Positions 1 to 11,544 are shown, counted from the stretch's first letter. The stretch: DNA of 64,000 bases from Alkalibacillus aidingensis (GCF_014595945.1 NZ_JABXWU010000011.1:17464-81463); one strand, 5' to 3'. Notes: a model not told the origin generated them from the sequence alone. Translations and numbers: made by a program.

Positions 1-1322
1 GCGATCTTCGCTGCTCCTACTCGATTCATCTGTCCTGCACCAACTCCGATTGTCTGTTGACCATGAGCAAGCAAAATCGCATTCGATTTAACATGCTTCA
101 TCACTTTCCATGCGAATGTTAGATCGATCCATTCTTCCTCACTTGGGACACGGTCTGTTACAACCTTAAGTTCTAATATATCTTCTGAGTACTGGTCCTC
201 ATCTTGGATCAATAAACCACCAGATACAGTTTGCAGCTTCTCTTCTGGTTCATTTTGTTTAATCGGCACCTCTAACAAACGAATGTTTTTCTTTTTAGTC
301 AGAGTAGTCAAGGCTTCGTCTGTATAGCTTGGTGCAATGATAATCTCCAAGAAAATTTCACTTAATTTCTTAGCAAGGTCTTGATTGACTTCCTGATTAA
401 GTGCAATAATTCCACCAAATATAGAAATGGGATCAGCTGCATAGGCTCTGTGATAGGCGTCTATAATTGAATCCCCAATCCCCACACCACACGGGTTTGT
501 ATGTTTGACTGCAACTGCTGCCGGTTCTGTAAATTCTTTCACAATAGCTAAAGCCGCATCCGCATCTTGAATGTTGTTATACGACAATGCCTTACCATGA
601 AGTTGTTTCGCATGTACTAAAGAGGATTCATTGGCAAACGCCTTTTTATAAAAAGCTGCTTGCTGGTGTGGATTTTCGCCGTATCGTAGCGTCTCTTCAT
701 GCTCAAAAGTAACGGTTTTGGTTTCGGGAAAGCGCTCGCCAGCTTGCTCAGTAAGGTACTCTGCTACTAATGCATCGTAATGAGCAGTATGCCTAAAAAC
801 TTTTGCGGCTAGCTGCTGTTTAAAATCGTTCGTCACCTCAGACTCCGTAATGGCCAACAAAACCTTATGATAATCGCTTGGGTCAATCACAACCGTTACA
901 TCTTGGTAATTCTTAGCCGCTGCCCGTAGCATTGCCGGACCACCAATATCGATATTTTCAATCGCCTCACCAAAAGAAACATTCTCCTTAGCTATTGTTT
1001 CTTTAAATGGGTACAAGTTAACAACTACTAGATCAATTGGCGTGATTTTCTGTTCTTGTAAAGCTTGCACATGCCCTTCAACCTCACGTTTTGCTAACAA
1101 TCCGGCATGTATATTTGGATGGAGTGTTTTAACTCGACCGTCTAAAATCTCGGGGAACCCTGTCACCTCAGAAATCCCAATCACGTCTAAACCATTTTCT
1201 TCTAACACCTTTTTCGTACCACCTGTTGAAATAATCTCAATACCTCGTTTATTTAACTCCTTGGCAAATTCGACAATTCCTGTTTTATCAGACACACTAA
1301 TTAACGCGCGTTTTACTGACAT
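1..1322 (-). CDS. purH: Bifunctional AICAR formyltransferase / IMP cyclohydrolase, cut by the window edge
   Basis: PurH catalyses the last two steps of IMP synthesis: formyl transfer to AICAR, then ring closure. The first 440 or so codons of a protein usually near 510 residues are present; the 3' end lies beyond base 1. The product begins [15 protein letters not shown], typical of the IMP cyclohydrolase (MGS-like) domain. It continues through NIDIGGPAMLRAAAKN, RYGENPHQ and KHTNPCGVG of the transferase domain. The ATG at 1322 overlaps the end of purN by 26 bases, so the two are probably translationally coupled. No internal stop is seen; the truncation is only the window boundary. Confidence 0.96.
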   Translation of the reverse strand, partial: MSVKRALISVSDKTGIVEFAKELNKRGIEIISTGGTKKVLEENGLDVIGISEVTGFPEILDGRVKTLHPNIHAGLLAKREVEGHVQALQEQKITPIDLVVVNLYPFKETIAKENVSFGEAIENIDIGGPAMLRAAAKNYQDVTVVIDPSDYHKVLLAITESEVTNDFKQQLAAKVFRHTAHYDALVAEYLTEQAGERFPETKTVTFEHEETLRYGENPHQQAAFYKKAFANESSLVHAKQLHGKALSYNNIQDADAALAIVKEFTEPAAVAVKHTNPCGVGIGDSIIDAYHRAYAADPISIFGGIIALNQEVNQDLAKKLSEIFLEIIIAPSYTDEALTTLTKKKNIRLLEVPIKQNEPEEKLQTVSGGLLIQDEDQYSEDILELKVVTDRVPSEEEWIDLTFAWKVMKHVKSNAILLAHGQQTIGVGAGQMNRVGAAKI

Positions 1323-1896
1323 TTAGTTCATCCTCTCTCATGATCTTCGCTAGCGTTTTGGGATAGATGTGATGTTCAACTTGTTTTATTCGCTTTTGTA
1401 ATGTTTCGTATGTATCTTCTGGTCGAACTGCGACTATTTCCTGGGAAATGACTGGTCCTGTGTCGATTCCTTCATCAATGTAATGAACCGTTACACCAGT
1501 TTGTGCAACTTCTGCCTTAAGTGCCTGACCGATCGCATCTTTTCCTGGGAAATGTGGTAGTAATGAGGGGTGAATATTAACTATACGTTGCTGGTAAGGC
1601 TCTAGTAACGTAGAGCCTACCAAACGCATATACCCTGCTAAAGCAATCCAGTCTATCTTGAATTGTTTAAGTATCGTTAAAATAGCAATTTCATATTCAC
1701 CTTTAGTTGCATAAGCTTTGGGAGCAAATGACTTAGTGGGAATGTTTAAACGACTAGCACGTTCTAGAGCATAAGCATCTAAACGGTCGGTGACCAATAA
1801 TACAACCTCATAACCTAAGTTTGATTGCCTTGATGCTTCCACTAACGATTCAAAATTTGACCCACTTCCTGATGCAAATACGGCAACTCGCTTCAT
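1297..1896 (-). CDS. purN: Phosphoribosylglycinamide formyltransferase
   Basis: PurN transfers a formyl group from 10-formyl-THF to GAR, the third step of purine synthesis. The 199-residue product starts [17 protein letters not shown] with the phosphate-binding glycine loop. It carries the active-site stretch [15 protein letters not shown] (catalytic Asn and His) and [13 protein letters not shown] with the conserved Asp. Length is normal for the folate-dependent enzyme. The start overlaps the purM stop by 4 bases and the end overlaps purH. A GGAG-type ribosome binding site precedes the ATG. Confidence 0.96.
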   Translation of the reverse strand: MKRVAVFASGSGSNFESLVEASRQSNLGYEVVLLVTDRLDAYALERASRLNIPTKSFAPKAYATKGEYEIAILTILKQFKIDWIALAGYMRLVGSTLLEPYQQRIVNIHPSLLPHFPGKDAIGQALKAEVAQTGVTVHYIDEGIDTGPVISQEIVAVRPEDTYETLQKRIKQVEHHIYPKTLAKIMREDELNVSKTRVN

Positions 1897-2933
1897 AGCA
1901 TCATTCCTCCAGCAAACTTTAATACTCCAGTATCATTAACCGTTCCAATCTCATAGGCTGTTTCGCCTAATCCATCAAGTATTTCCAGGCATTGTCGGAC
2001 ATCTCGTTGATCAACGACAAGTACCATTCCAATCCCCATATTAAAGACGCTATACATATCACGAATAGATAAGTTTCCATAATCTTTAACAAAAGAAAAA
2101 ATTTCCGGCTTAGGAAATGTATCCACATCAATCGACGCTCCTAATCCCTTTGGAAGTACTCTCGGGATATTTTCATCAAAACCTCCACCCGTAATATGAG
2201 CAACACCTTTTAAATCAATCTGTTGTTTCAAAGCTAGTATTTGCTGGACATAGATTCGAGTCGGGGTTAACAAGACATCTTTTAACGGTACCATAAACGG
2301 TGGATAAGTTTCATTTAAATCTAGCTGAGCATCTTCTAAAAGCACTTTTCTAACTAGTGAGAATCCATTACTATGAATACCGTTAGAGGGCAAGCCAATC
2401 AGACGATCACCTATTTTAATCCGATCACCTTTAATGATAGAGGATTTTTCTGTCACACCAACAGCAAACCCAGCTACATCATACTCACCCTCATCATATA
2501 GTCCAGGCATTTCAGCTGTCTCTCCCCCAATTAAGGCACAACCCGCTTCCTCACAACCATCTGCTATCCCCTTCACAATTGCTTCGACTTTTTCAGGCTT
2601 AGCCTTACCTAATGCTAAATAATCAAGGAAGTATAATGGCTCTGCACCCTGTGCGACAATATCATTCACACACATCGCTACAGCATCAATCCCAATTGTA
2701 TCGTGTGATTCTGTCATAAAGGCTAGCTTTAGCTTGGTGCCAACTCCATCTGTACCGGAAACCAAAACTGGTTCATGGTAATCTAGGGACGATAAATCAA
2801 ACATCCCACCAAAACTACCTAAACTACCTAAGATCCCTGGACGATTTGTACGGCTAATGTGAGATTTCATGCGCTCAACTGCTTCATAACCCGCTTCTAT
2901 ATTCACTCCTGCTTGGCGATAAGCATCTGTCAT
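1893..2933 (-). CDS. purM: Phosphoribosylformylglycinamidine cyclo-ligase (AIR synthetase)
   Basis: PurM closes the imidazole ring of FGAM to AIR using ATP. The 346-residue product has the family signatures near the N-terminus ([14 protein letters not shown]), the [13 protein letters not shown] block, the glycine-rich [12 protein letters not shown], and [16 protein letters not shown] in the C-terminal half. The ATG overlaps the purF stop as ATGA. It sits mid-operon between purF and purN and has no promoter of its own that I can see. Confidence 0.97.
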   Translation of the reverse strand: MTDAYRQAGVNIEAGYEAVERMKSHISRTNRPGILGSLGSFGGMFDLSSLDYHEPVLVSGTDGVGTKLKLAFMTESHDTIGIDAVAMCVNDIVAQGAEPLYFLDYLALGKAKPEKVEAIVKGIADGCEEAGCALIGGETAEMPGLYDEGEYDVAGFAVGVTEKSSIIKGDRIKIGDRLIGLPSNGIHSNGFSLVRKVLLEDAQLDLNETYPPFMVPLKDVLLTPTRIYVQQILALKQQIDLKGVAHITGGGFDENIPRVLPKGLGASIDVDTFPKPEIFSFVKDYGNLSIRDMYSVFNMGIGMVLVVDQRDVRQCLEILDGLGETAYEIGTVNDTGVLKFAGGMML

Positions 2934-4384
2934 GATTTACTCGCTCCTTGACTGGCAACTTCACCGACAAGTTGACCTTTTTTATGTGGTAGCTCTGAAT
3001 CTTCATATATTTCCGTTGGATACTTCCCAGTGAAGCACGCTAGACAATGTCCACAGTTTTTACTTGAGTCATGACGGCCAATTGCATCGACCATCTCATC
3101 TGTTGGTAAATAGCTTAGTGAATCAGCATCGATTTGTTTCCTAATTTCTTCAAGAGAATAATTAGATGCAATCAACTCTGAAGAAGTAGAAGTATCTATG
3201 CCATAGAAGCATGGGTACTTGATTGGTGGTGAGCTGATTCTGACATGGACTTCTTTCGCCCCTGCTTGTTTGAGCATGGTTACAATCCTTCTAGAAGTTG
3301 TACCACGAACGATTGAGTCATCCACCATCACCACTCGCTTACCTTCAACAATTTTCCTGACTGGAGATAGCTTCATGCGAACCCCACGCTCACGCATTTC
3401 CTGTGTTGGTTGTATGAATGTACGACCGACATAACGATTCTTGATAAGTCCAAGTTCATAAGGAATCCCGGACTGCTCAGCAAACCCTATAGCAGCAGAA
3501 ATACTAGAATCAGGTACTCCAGTCACCACATCTGCTTCAACTGGTGCCACCTCTGCTAATTTCTTACCTAACCGTTTTCTCGTGCTATGAATATTGTCCC
3601 CATCAACATTACTATCTGGACGTGCAAAATAAATATATTCCATCGTGCATATAGATCGGTCAACAGGGTCTGTAAAGGTACTAGAATGAAGACCGTCATC
3701 ATCAATCACCAAAAACTCACCTGGTTGAACTTCACGTACATACTCTGCACCCACAACGTCGAAGGCACATGTCTCAGATGCAACGACATAAGTAGAGCCT
3801 ATCTTACCTAAAGATAACGGCCTCATTCCACGTGGGTCTAATGCTGCGATTAATTTGTCTTCCAATAACATGACCACCGCAAAGGCTCCTTCAAGTTGCC
3901 GAAGAGCCGCTTTCATACGATCAAGTTGAGGGACTTTCCCACCTCTCCTAATTAAATGGGCAATCACCTCTGTATCTGAAGTCGTTTGAAAGATACTTCC
4001 AAAGCTTTCTAACTCTGCACGCAATTTGGTCGCGTTGACTAAATTACCGTTATGTGCAACTGAAAGTGATCCAGTATGAGAATGAAAAAGTAAAGGCTGA
4101 ATATTCTCATAAGATTTCTCACCCGCTGTTGAATACCGAACATGGCCAATTGCACTCTCCCCTGTTAATTTAGCTAACGAGTGTTCATCTAAAACTTCTG
4201 TGACCAACCCATGACCTTTTGTTTGTTGTAACCTCTGACTATCCGACACCACAACACCAGCACCTTCTTGACCACGGTGTTGCAAACTATGCAAACCATA
4301 ATAAGTCATTTGCGCCGCTTGAGAGTGACCGTATACTCCGAAGATCCCGCACTCTTCATTTAAACCTTTGATGTCAGTAAGCAT
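2930..4384 (-). CDS. purF: Amidophosphoribosyltransferase
   Basis: PurF makes phosphoribosylamine from PRPP and glutamine, the first committed purine step. I start it at the ATG at 4384, where GGAAGGGAG lies at good spacing, and not at an upstream in-frame codon. That gives 484 residues beginning [16 protein letters not shown]. Cys12 would be the N-terminal nucleophile exposed after an 11-residue propeptide is removed. The Ntn glutaminase domain is followed by the PRPP loop [16 protein letters not shown]. Cysteines in [15 protein letters not shown] and NCGHCLACF match the [4Fe-4S] ligands of the B. subtilis-type enzyme. It overlaps the purL end by 25 bases. Confidence 0.97.
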   Translation of the reverse strand: MLTDIKGLNEECGIFGVYGHSQAAQMTYYGLHSLQHRGQEGAGVVVSDSQRLQQTKGHGLVTEVLDEHSLAKLTGESAIGHVRYSTAGEKSYENIQPLLFHSHTGSLSVAHNGNLVNATKLRAELESFGSIFQTTSDTEVIAHLIRRGGKVPQLDRMKAALRQLEGAFAVVMLLEDKLIAALDPRGMRPLSLGKIGSTYVVASETCAFDVVGAEYVREVQPGEFLVIDDDGLHSSTFTDPVDRSICTMEYIYFARPDSNVDGDNIHSTRKRLGKKLAEVAPVEADVVTGVPDSSISAAIGFAEQSGIPYELGLIKNRYVGRTFIQPTQEMRERGVRMKLSPVRKIVEGKRVVMVDDSIVRGTTSRRIVTMLKQAGAKEVHVRISSPPIKYPCFYGIDTSTSSELIASNYSLEEIRKQIDADSLSYLPTDEMVDAIGRHDSSKNCGHCLACFTGKYPTEIYEDSELPHKKGQLVGEVASQGASKS

Positions 4385-6585
4385 GGGATCGCTCCCTTCC
4401 AATAATCTGTTAATGTTTGAACTGAAGCCTTAATCACACCTTCTCCATTCCATTTCACATCCAAGTAGCCATCTGTAGTGACTTTTCCAATCCAATTGGC
4501 ATCGTTAACTAGTTCTTCAAAAGCACGAAGATTTTCTGCTTTTACCGTGACGACAAACCGTGATTGAGTTTCACTGAACAACTCTAGCAATTGACTACCT
4601 GATAGATTAATATCTAAGCCATGTTCTGTGGTCATGACCTTTTCAGCTAGAGCAACAGCTAAGCCCCCTTCAGATATGTCATGCGCTGATTCAATCACAC
4701 CTGTTTGGATAGCTGTTAATAGCTGCTTCTGTCGATCCTTTTCCTTCTCTAAATTAATCACTGGTGCTTTGCCTTCATATTTCCCAGTCAATAACTTTTG
4801 AATCTCGCTTCCACCAATCTCTAAATCTGTTTCACCAATGACATAGATGTGGTCCCCTGCTTGTTTGACGTGTTGAGTTGTAATATGATTTAAATCATGT
4901 ACTAGACCAACCATACCAACGACTGGCGTCGGATAAACACTCACTCCATTCGTTTCATTATAAAGTGATACATTACCACTAATAACTGGCGTACTAAGTT
5001 GTTTACTTGCTATAGCCATACCATCTGTGGCTTGTTCCATGGACCAGAAATTTTCTGCTTTCTCAGGATTACCGAAGTTTAAACAGTCGGTTAGGGCAAG
5101 TGGCTCGCCTCCAGAACAAATGATATTACGCGCTGCTTCTGCAACAGCAATTTTCCCACCCGTTTTAGGATCTAAGTGTAAATAACGTGAATTACAATCT
5201 GTTGTCATGGCTAAAGCTTTTCCCGTATCCCGAATACGAAGGATCGCTGCATCGGATCCCGGTGAAACGACGGTATTCGTTTGCACCATATAATCATATT
5301 GGTCGTAAACCCATTCCTTATTTGCAATCGTTGGAGCCTGAAGCAACTTAATTAACAGTTCCTCTGGGTTATCTATTTTAGGTAAATTAAAAGACATCGT
5401 TTGATTGATTTGATAGTCCTTTGGTTCTTTGGACGGTAAATGATAAATGGGTGCATCTTCAGCTAAAGCATCTACCGGCATATCTGCAACCACTTCACCA
5501 TTATATGTTAAACGTAACTGCTTCTCTTCGATCACAGTTCCAACTTCTACAGCTTCCAGGTCATACTTTGCAACGATATCTTTCATTTCTTGTTCGTGAC
5601 CTTTTTTAACAACGATTAGCATACGCTCCTGCGACTCTGAGAGCATCATTTCGTATGGTGTCATATGTTGCTCCCGCTGTGGGACTAAATCAAGGTTCAT
5701 TTCTATTCCCGTACCAGCTTTACTTGCCATTTCGCTTGCAGATGATGTTAAACCAGCTGCTCCCATATCTTGAATACCAACTAAAGCATCTGATTTCGTA
5801 ATTTCTAGACAAGCTTCAATAAGTAGCTTTTCCATAAACGGATCGCCAACTTGCACAGCAGGCCGGTCTTCCTGTGATTCATCGGTTAGCTCTTCTGATG
5901 CGAAGGTTGCTCCGTGAATGCCATCACGACCCGTTGCCGAACCAATATACATCACCGTGTTACCAATTCCTTTGGCCTGACCGACTTGAATATCTGTATG
6001 GTCGATGATCCCAACACACATCGCATTGACAAGTGGATTCCCTTTGTAACAATCATCTATTTGAATTTCTCCACCGACTGTCGGAATCCCAACACAATTT
6101 CCATAACCAGCAATACCTGCCACTACTTCTTCAAACAAATACTTCGTGCGTGAATCGTTAAGCTCACCAAAGCGCAATGAATTTAGTAACGCAATCGGGC
6201 GCGCGCCCATCGAAAAAACATCTCGAATAATCCCGCCCACACCTGTGGCCGCTCCTTGATAAGGCTCGATGGCAGAAGGGTGGTTGTGGCTTTCAATTTT
6301 AAAGACTGCTGCCTGCCCATCACCGATATCGACAATTCCAGCCCCTTCTCCAGGACCTTGTAGAATACGCTCTCCTTCTGTTGGGAATTTTTTAAGAAGT
6401 GGACGAGACTTCTTATAACTACAATGCTCACTCCACATCACTGAAAAAATTCCTGTTTCTGTATAATTCGGTGTTCTTCCAAGAATCTGTTCAATTAGCT
6501 GAAATTCCTCATCCGTTAACCCCATGTCTTGATAAAGCTTCTTTTCTTTCACTTCTGTTGTATTTGGTTCAAGAAGTAATGGCAT
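4360..6585 (-). CDS. purL: Phosphoribosylformylglycinamidine synthase, large synthetase subunit
   Basis: PurL is the ATP-dependent synthetase subunit that works with PurQ (glutaminase) and PurS (bridging) to make FGAM. At 741 residues it is the small Gram-positive PurL form, lacking a fused glutaminase domain. Recognisable blocks are [53 protein letters not shown] and [15 protein letters not shown]. The ATG follows GGAGGG by 7 bases. It overlaps purQ by 17 bases and purF by 25, so stoichiometric coupled translation is likely. Confidence 0.97.
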   Translation of the reverse strand: MPLLLEPNTTEVKEKKLYQDMGLTDEEFQLIEQILGRTPNYTETGIFSVMWSEHCSYKKSRPLLKKFPTEGERILQGPGEGAGIVDIGDGQAAVFKIESHNHPSAIEPYQGAATGVGGIIRDVFSMGARPIALLNSLRFGELNDSRTKYLFEEVVAGIAGYGNCVGIPTVGGEIQIDDCYKGNPLVNAMCVGIIDHTDIQVGQAKGIGNTVMYIGSATGRDGIHGATFASEELTDESQEDRPAVQVGDPFMEKLLIEACLEITKSDALVGIQDMGAAGLTSSASEMASKAGTGIEMNLDLVPQREQHMTPYEMMLSESQERMLIVVKKGHEQEMKDIVAKYDLEAVEVGTVIEEKQLRLTYNGEVVADMPVDALAEDAPIYHLPSKEPKDYQINQTMSFNLPKIDNPEELLIKLLQAPTIANKEWVYDQYDYMVQTNTVVSPGSDAAILRIRDTGKALAMTTDCNSRYLHLDPKTGGKIAVAEAARNIICSGGEPLALTDCLNFGNPEKAENFWSMEQATDGMAIASKQLSTPVISGNVSLYNETNGVSVYPTPVVGMVGLVHDLNHITTQHVKQAGDHIYVIGETDLEIGGSEIQKLLTGKYEGKAPVINLEKEKDRQKQLLTAIQTGVIESAHDISEGGLAVALAEKVMTTEHGLDINLSGSQLLELFSETQSRFVVTVKAENLRAFEELVNDANWIGKVTTDGYLDVKWNGEGVIKASVQTLTDYWKGAIPCLLTSKV

Positions 6586-7252
6586 TCTGTTCCCTCCAAT
6601 TCTTTAAGATCGACTGAAATAAACGTAATCCATCAGCACTACCTAATAATTGATCAACCGCCCGTTCTGGGTGGGGCATCATGCCAAGAACATTACCTTT
6701 TTCATTGGTAATCCCTGCTATATCAGCTGTTGAGCCGTTTGGGTTTTGTTTGTATTTAAAAACAATCTGATTGTTAACTTGCAAGCTTTCTAGTGTTGCT
6801 TCATTGCACTCATAATTTCCTTCAGCGTGAGCGACCGGAACTTGGATGGCCTCCTTTAGTTGGTATTCACTTGTGAAGATAGTTTGGTTATTTTCAACGA
6901 TTAGTTCCACCGGGCGACAGATGAATTTTAATTCCTCGTTTCGTTTCATCGCACCTGGTAGTAACCCTGCTTCAAGTAAAACCTGAAATCCATTGCAAAT
7001 ACCTAGTACCGGCTTTCCAGAGTCTGCAAACCCTTTAACAGCTGGCATAATGTTTGAGAAGCTTGCAATCGCTCCAGAACGTAAATAATCACCATATGAA
7101 AACCCACCAGGTAGTAACACGGCATCATAATGAGCTAAATTAGTTTCCGTATGATCGACATAGTCAACTTGCTCACCTAATTCATCACGGATCGCATGAA
7201 AAAGGTCTGTATCACAATTTGAACCAGGAAAAACGATCACTGCAAATCTCAT
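6569..7252 (-). CDS. purQ: Phosphoribosylformylglycinamidine synthase, glutamine amidotransferase subunit
   Basis: PurQ hydrolyses glutamine and channels ammonia to PurL. The 227-residue class I amidotransferase begins [14 protein letters not shown]. It has the nucleophile elbow GICNGFQ (catalytic Cys) and the His-Glu pair in MMPHPERA near the C-terminus. Its ATG overlaps the purS stop as ATGA. The neighbouring purS and purL confirm the three-part FGAM synthase of Firmicutes. Confidence 0.97.
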   Translation of the reverse strand: MRFAVIVFPGSNCDTDLFHAIRDELGEQVDYVDHTETNLAHYDAVLLPGGFSYGDYLRSGAIASFSNIMPAVKGFADSGKPVLGICNGFQVLLEAGLLPGAMKRNEELKFICRPVELIVENNQTIFTSEYQLKEAIQVPVAHAEGNYECNEATLESLQVNNQIVFKYKQNPNGSTADIAGITNEKGNVLGMMPHPERAVDQLLGSADGLRLFQSILKNWREQNAITS

Positions 7253-7506
7253 GCTGTCACAACCTCCTCTGTTTCGTATCGATAATCCTCAATAACCGGG
7301 TTGGATAGCAGCTGTTCGCACATCATTTCAATCTGTTCGTTGTCATTTTCAGTCGCACTTTCTTCTAAAATAAACTCCATATACTTGCCCACATGCATGT
7401 CATTTACATTGTCTATGTTCATCGTACTTAACGCTTGCTCAATTGCTTTACCTTGTGGGTCTAACACACCCTCTTTTAATGTTACGTACACCTTTACTTT
7501 TACCAT
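7249..7506 (-). CDS. purS: Phosphoribosylformylglycinamidine synthase, PurS subunit
   Basis: PurS is a small protein that bridges PurL and PurQ in the FGAM synthase complex of Gram-positive bacteria. The product has 85 residues, normal for the family, with the typical opening [16 protein letters not shown] and a following helix-strand unit ending in an acidic segment. It lies 26 bases after purC and overlaps purQ by 4 bases. Confidence 0.95.
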   Translation of the reverse strand: MVKVKVYVTLKEGVLDPQGKAIEQALSTMNIDNVNDMHVGKYMEFILEESATENDNEQIEMMCEQLLSNPVIEDYRYETEEVVTA

Positions 7507-7532
7507 TGTCTCCCCACTCCCTTATAGAAGAA

Positions 7533-8252
7533 TTATTTAACTGTGTTTGCAGTTAATCGGTTCAAAATCGTCTCATATGCTTTTTCAACATGACCAATTC
7601 CTTGGCGAAATACATCTTTATCTAATCTTTCGTGAGTCTTAGCATCCCACAAACGACATGTATCAGGGGAAATCTCGTCTGATAAAATGATTTCGCCTTC
7701 CTGATCAAAACCAAATTCCAATTTAAAATCTACTAAAATGACGTCACATGCTTGAAAGTGATCGATTAACTTCTGGTTGATACCTAAGGCCATCCCCTTC
7801 ATACTAGCTAATTCACCTTTGGTAACTAACTCTAGTAGATTGATATGATCTTCATTTATCAACGGATCACCGAGTTCATCATCCTTATAGTAGTACTCCA
7901 CAATGGTTTGATTAAGTTTGGCCCCCTCATCTAAGCCTAATCGCTTAGCTAAGCTACCAGCCGCTATATTACGAACAACGACTTCAATAGGAATAATCGT
8001 TGTTTTTTTAACTAGTTGCTCTGTTTCTGAAATTCTTTTAATAAAGTGATTAGGTAGTCCAATAGCTGATAATTGGTGGAATAAAAGCGACGAAATTTCA
8101 TTATTTAGTCGCCCCTTTCCTTGTTGCCTCTCCTTCTTTTGACCGTTAAACGCCGTCAAATCGTCTTTATATTGCACCCACAAGGTATCTGGTTGTTCCG
8201 TTTCAAACAAACGCTTAGCCTTTCCCTCGTATAGCAGTGGACCTTTTCTCAA
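7533..8252 (-). CDS. purC: Phosphoribosylaminoimidazole-succinocarboxamide synthase (SAICAR synthetase)
   Basis: PurC condenses CAIR with aspartate to SAICAR using ATP. The 239-residue product shows LLYEGKAKRLFET at the ATP-binding N-terminus, IPIEVVVRNIAAGSL, and LVDFKLEFG followed by SDEISPDTCR. The start is a TTG preceded by AAGGGGG at 7 bases. A 124-base spacer with four 21-bp repeats separates it from purB, the widest gap inside the pur operon. Confidence 0.96.
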   Translation of the reverse strand: MRKGPLLYEGKAKRLFETEQPDTLWVQYKDDLTAFNGQKKERQQGKGRLNNEISSLLFHQLSAIGLPNHFIKRISETEQLVKKTTIIPIEVVVRNIAAGSLAKRLGLDEGAKLNQTIVEYYYKDDELGDPLINEDHINLLELVTKGELASMKGMALGINQKLIDHFQACDVILVDFKLEFGFDQEGEIILSDEISPDTCRLWDAKTHERLDKDVFRQGIGHVEKAYETILNRLTANTVK

Positions 8253-8293
8253 AATAACGCCCCCTTATTGGCAATTGGCTTAAATAATTGAAG

Positions 8294-8377
8294 GTTCAAT
8301 CCGTGGGCCTAGTCGTTCTATCCGTAGATTTCGTTCTCCAATCCGTGAAAGTCAGCGTTCTATCCGTGAGGAGCAAC
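8294..8377. repeat. 21-bp tandem repeat array, four units, purB-purC spacer
   Basis: The core ATCCGT recurs at 8299, 8320, 8341 and 8362, exactly 21 bases apart. It is usually preceded by GTTC or a near match and often followed by G. The bases between cores vary. The array fills most of the spacer and ends against the purB stop codon. Read in the operon direction the core is ACGGAT. A spacing of 21 places every core on the same DNA face. I do not recognise a function. Confidence 0.85.
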
Positions 8378-9669
8378 TATAATCCTACACGTTCAAAAAT
8401 CATATCGACATTCTTTAAGTGGTAAGTTGGATCGAAACAATCCTCTAACTCGGATTCGCTCAGTTCTGAAGTGATTTCTTCTGTTGCTCGAATTAAATCT
8501 GGGAATGAACGTCCTTCCTCCCATGCCTGCATAGCTAAAGGTTGCACTAAGTCGTAGGCACGCTCACGAGCGAAGCCTTTATCAATTAGTGTTAACAACA
8601 CACGCTGTGAGTAAATTAATCCGTAAGTCCGATCCATGTTAGCTTTCATATTGTCCTCAAACACAGTAAGCTTCTCCACAATGCCACTAAATCGATTAAG
8701 CATATAGTCAAGAGCGATTGTAGCATCTGGAATAATGATACGTTCTGCTGATGAGTGTGAAATGTCACGCTCATGCCATAGCGGAACGTTCTCATAGGCT
8801 GTCATCATATAACCGCGAATTACACGTGCCATTCCGGTCATATTTTCAGAACCAATTGGGTTACGTTTATGCGGCATCGCTGATGAACCTTTTTGACCCT
8901 TAGCAAAAAACTCCTCAACTTCACGAGTTTCGCTTTTTTGCAAACCACGAATTTCTATTGCCATTTTTTCTATCGATGTTGCGATTAATGCTAAGGTTGA
9001 CATATAATCGGCATGACGGTCACGTTGTAAAGTTTGGGTTGAAATAGGCGCCGGTTTTAAGCCAAGCTGTTCACAAACATATTTTTCAACAAATGGGTCA
9101 ATGTTAGCGTATGTACCTACTGCCCCTGATAATTTTCCATAAGCAATGCCTGCTGCCACTGCATCAAAGCGCTCTATATTGCGTTTCATCTCTTCATACC
9201 AAAGGGCTAACTTTAAGCCAAAGGTAGTTGGTTCAGCATGGACACCGTGAGTACGCCCCATCATGATAGTGTATTTATGCTCTTTTGCTTTTTCCTTGAT
9301 TACATTCAAGAATTGCTCTAAGTCATCTCTTAAAAGATCATTAGCTTGCTTTATTAAATAGGATAATGCGGTATCGACAACATCTGTTGAAGTTAGGCCG
9401 TAATGAACCCATTTCTTCTCATCACCTAGCGTTTCTGAAACGGCTCTACTAAAGGCAACAACGTCATGGCGTGTTTCCGCTTCGATCTCTTTAATTCGAT
9501 CAACGTCAAATCTAGCTTTTTCTCGAATCCGCCTAACATCTTCTTTAGGGATTTCGCCTAATTCTGCCCAAGCTTCAGAGGCTAAAATTTCAACCTCTAA
9601 CCAAGCCTTAAAACGATTTTCCTCTGTCCAAATGCTTCCCATCTCTTCTCGTGTATAGCGTTCAATCAT
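8377..9669 (-). CDS. purB: Adenylosuccinate lyase
   Basis: PurB cleaves SAICAR to AICAR and adenylosuccinate to AMP, so it serves both the IMP pathway and AMP formation. The 430-residue product belongs to the fumarase/aspartase superfamily. The signature [12 protein letters not shown] carries the catalytic serine loop, and TSTDVVDTA and [14 protein letters not shown] carry the His residues. The ATG at 9669 overlaps purK by 8 bases and follows GGAGG at 7 bases. Confidence 0.97.
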   Translation of the reverse strand: MIERYTREEMGSIWTEENRFKAWLEVEILASEAWAELGEIPKEDVRRIREKARFDVDRIKEIEAETRHDVVAFSRAVSETLGDEKKWVHYGLTSTDVVDTALSYLIKQANDLLRDDLEQFLNVIKEKAKEHKYTIMMGRTHGVHAEPTTFGLKLALWYEEMKRNIERFDAVAAGIAYGKLSGAVGTYANIDPFVEKYVCEQLGLKPAPISTQTLQRDRHADYMSTLALIATSIEKMAIEIRGLQKSETREVEEFFAKGQKGSSAMPHKRNPIGSENMTGMARVIRGYMMTAYENVPLWHERDISHSSAERIIIPDATIALDYMLNRFSGIVEKLTVFEDNMKANMDRTYGLIYSQRVLLTLIDKGFARERAYDLVQPLAMQAWEEGRSFPDLIRATEEITSELSESELEDCFDPTYHLKNVDMIFERVGL

Positions 9670-10795
9670 GTTGTACCCTCCAAATTGATAATTGTTTAAT
9701 ATGTTCTAATAGGTCTTCTATGTTATCACCGATAAAATTAATATGTCCCATTTTACGGTTTGGTTTTGCCTGATCCTTACCATATAAGTGTAGCTTTGCT
9801 TTTAAATCACCAGGAATATCTGAATAGACCTTATCAACATGCTGTCCTAAGATATTCGTCATGACAACAGGTGTATATAAATTAGCTTCTCCTAATTTCC
9901 AATCGCAAACAGCACGAATATGCTGTTCAAATTGTGATGTTTCGCAAGCGTCCAACGTGTAATGTCCTGAATTGTGTGGTCTTGGTGCTACTTCGTTTAT
10001 GTATATCTCACCACTAGCAGTTAAAAACATTTCCACCCCAAGTACCCCAACTAACTTCAAAGATTCCGCAATTTGTAAAGCTAGCTTTTTCGCTTTAGAC
10101 TCGGTTTTTTCATTAATTCGAGCCGGTACAATCGATTGGTGTAATATATGGTTTTTATGAATGTTTTCAGAGACTGGATAGGTCATCGCTTCACCACTGA
10201 CACTCCTAGCAACCATCACTGAAATTTCCTTATCAAAGGCAATAAACTGTTCTAAGATACATGGTCCCTTTGCTAAGATAGGTTCTGCATCCTTCAAATC
10301 AGCTTCACTTTCTAATTTCATTTGGCCTTTGCCATCATAGCCGAAGCGCCGTGTTTTTATAACGGCCGGATAACCTATCTTTAAAAGACCACTCTTCAAT
10401 TCTTCCATACTGCTGATTAGTTCGTAGCCAACGACATTCGCACCACTTCGTTCAATCGCTTGTTTTTCATAAGCTCGGTCTTGTGTGGTCTGAATAAGTT
10501 TACTTCCTTGTGGCACATATGCATGCTCTTCTAACCATTTCAAAGTCTCTGAATCCACATTTTCAAACTCGTAAGTTATGACATCTGCTTCCTCTTTTAA
10601 GTGTTTAGCAGCTTCAAAGTCATCATAAGCTGAGACAATTTCAAGATCTGCCACTTGACCTGTTGGCGAATGATCTTTTGGATCTAAAACAACCACACGA
10701 AAACCCATCTGCTTAGCAGCTATAGCCATCATTCGTCCAAGCTGTCCTCCACCTATGACTCCTATTGTCTTACCCGGCTGTATAGAGTTCACCAT
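9662..10795 (-). CDS. purK: N5-carboxyaminoimidazole ribonucleotide synthase (ATPase subunit)
   Basis: PurK makes N5-CAIR from AIR, ATP and bicarbonate; PurE then rearranges it. The 377-residue ATP-grasp protein starts with [17 protein letters not shown]. It has [17 protein letters not shown] and the metal and ATP ligands in [15 protein letters not shown]. The pair purE-purK overlaps by 7 bases. The ATG follows GAGGAG by 8 bases. Confidence 0.96.
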   Translation of the reverse strand: MVNSIQPGKTIGVIGGGQLGRMMAIAAKQMGFRVVVLDPKDHSPTGQVADLEIVSAYDDFEAAKHLKEEADVITYEFENVDSETLKWLEEHAYVPQGSKLIQTTQDRAYEKQAIERSGANVVGYELISSMEELKSGLLKIGYPAVIKTRRFGYDGKGQMKLESEADLKDAEPILAKGPCILEQFIAFDKEISVMVARSVSGEAMTYPVSENIHKNHILHQSIVPARINEKTESKAKKLALQIAESLKLVGVLGVEMFLTASGEIYINEVAPRPHNSGHYTLDACETSQFEQHIRAVCDWKLGEANLYTPVVMTNILGQHVDKVYSDIPGDLKAKLHLYGKDQAKPNRKMGHINFIGDNIEDLLEHIKQLSIWRVQHD

Positions 10796-11283
10796 GATTT
10801 TAACTCCTCATTACTTTGTTCAACTTTCTCTTGTAATTGCTCACGATAGGTCAAAAGTTTTTGATATAATTTTGAATCAAATATAGCAAGCTGTTGAGCA
10901 GCTAATAACCCAGCATTCGTTGCACCAGCCTTACCAATCGCTACTGTTGCTACTGGAACACCACCTGGCATCTGAACAATCGATAACAAAGAATCCAAGC
11001 CATTTAAAGCTTTGGATTGAACTGGAACACCAATGACTGGTACAACTGTCTTAGCTGCAACCATTCCTGGTAAATGTGCAGCTCCGCCCGCCCCTGCAAT
11101 AATCACTTTTAAACCACGATCATAAGCTTGCTCTGCATATGTATACATCTTCTCAGGCGTACGATGTGCTGAGACCACTTCCGTCTCATATGGTACCTCT
11201 AACTCTTCTAGAATCTCACATGCGTGCTTCATCGTATCCCAATCGGATGTGCTCCCCATAATGACTCCAACAACTGGTTTCAT
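10789..11283 (-). CDS. purE: N5-carboxyaminoimidazole ribonucleotide mutase
   Basis: PurE converts N5-CAIR to CAIR and is the first gene of the operon. I choose the ATG at 11283, 9 bases after GGGAGG; an in-frame ATG at 11292 directly abuts that site and is unlikely. The 164-residue class I protein has [26 protein letters not shown] and [17 protein letters not shown], the small flavodoxin-like fold with the substrate-binding loops. Expression is governed by the PurR operator and guanine riboswitch just upstream. Confidence 0.96.
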   Translation of the reverse strand: MKPVVGVIMGSTSDWDTMKHACEILEELEVPYETEVVSAHRTPEKMYTYAEQAYDRGLKVIIAGAGGAAHLPGMVAAKTVVPVIGVPVQSKALNGLDSLLSIVQMPGGVPVATVAIGKAGATNAGLLAAQQLAIFDSKLYQKLLTYREQLQEKVEQSNEELKSW

Positions 11284-11312
11284 CGATTCCATCCTCCCTG
11301 TTAAAATAAAAA

Positions 11313-11353
11313 TGCAGATTACTCTCCTACACTACAAGGAAAGTAATCTGCAC
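11313..11353 (-). terminator. Intrinsic terminator of the purE riboswitch
   Basis: An 11-bp perfect stem (TGCAGATTACT at 11313-11323 with its complement at 11343-11353) is followed on the minus strand by a T-rich run. It lies between the aptamer and purE, the normal place for the expression-platform terminator of a transcription-attenuating guanine riboswitch. Confidence 0.9.
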
Positions 11354-11401
11354 ATATGTATCCCAAAGAGACACTACGTCCTTTATGATTAGATAACTTC
11401 C

Positions 11402-11470
11402 CTCATAGTCTAGTCGTTTACGGCGACTAGGTAGAAACTTTTGGGCCTTATTCCCAACTTTATATGAGGG
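11402..11470 (-). promoter_or_regulatory. Guanine riboswitch aptamer (purine class)
   Basis: Reading the minus strand, P1 is formed by CCTCATA and TATGAGG. The conserved loop sequences AGTTTCTACC and CCGTAAACGACTA follow the family consensus. The base that pairs with the ligand, in GACTATG before P1 closes, is C, which predicts guanine or hypoxanthine and not adenine. Ligand binding should favour the downstream terminator and shut off the pur operon. Confidence 0.95.
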
Positions 11471-11503
11471 TATTTAACTGTTAACCTTCGTAATTACAGT
11501 GCC

Positions 11504-11532
11504 ATTATAACATCATCTCAACCATAATGAAA
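11504..11532 (-). promoter_or_regulatory. pur operon promoter
   Basis: A consensus -10 TATAAT lies at 11509-11504 on the minus strand. Seventeen bases upstream is a weak -35, TTTCAT (11532-11527). A strong -10 with a poor -35 fits a promoter regulated by PurR, whose operator is immediately upstream. Confidence 0.7.
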
Positions 11533-11544
11533 CATATAAAACCA

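Noticed and set aside
1..1322. purH as a pseudogene
   Set aside because: The frame is open to the window edge and the motifs are intact; only the window boundary cuts it.
4360..4402. Programmed frameshift joining purL and purF
   Set aside because: Each gene has its own start, ribosome binding site and normal length; the 25-base overlap is ordinary for this operon.
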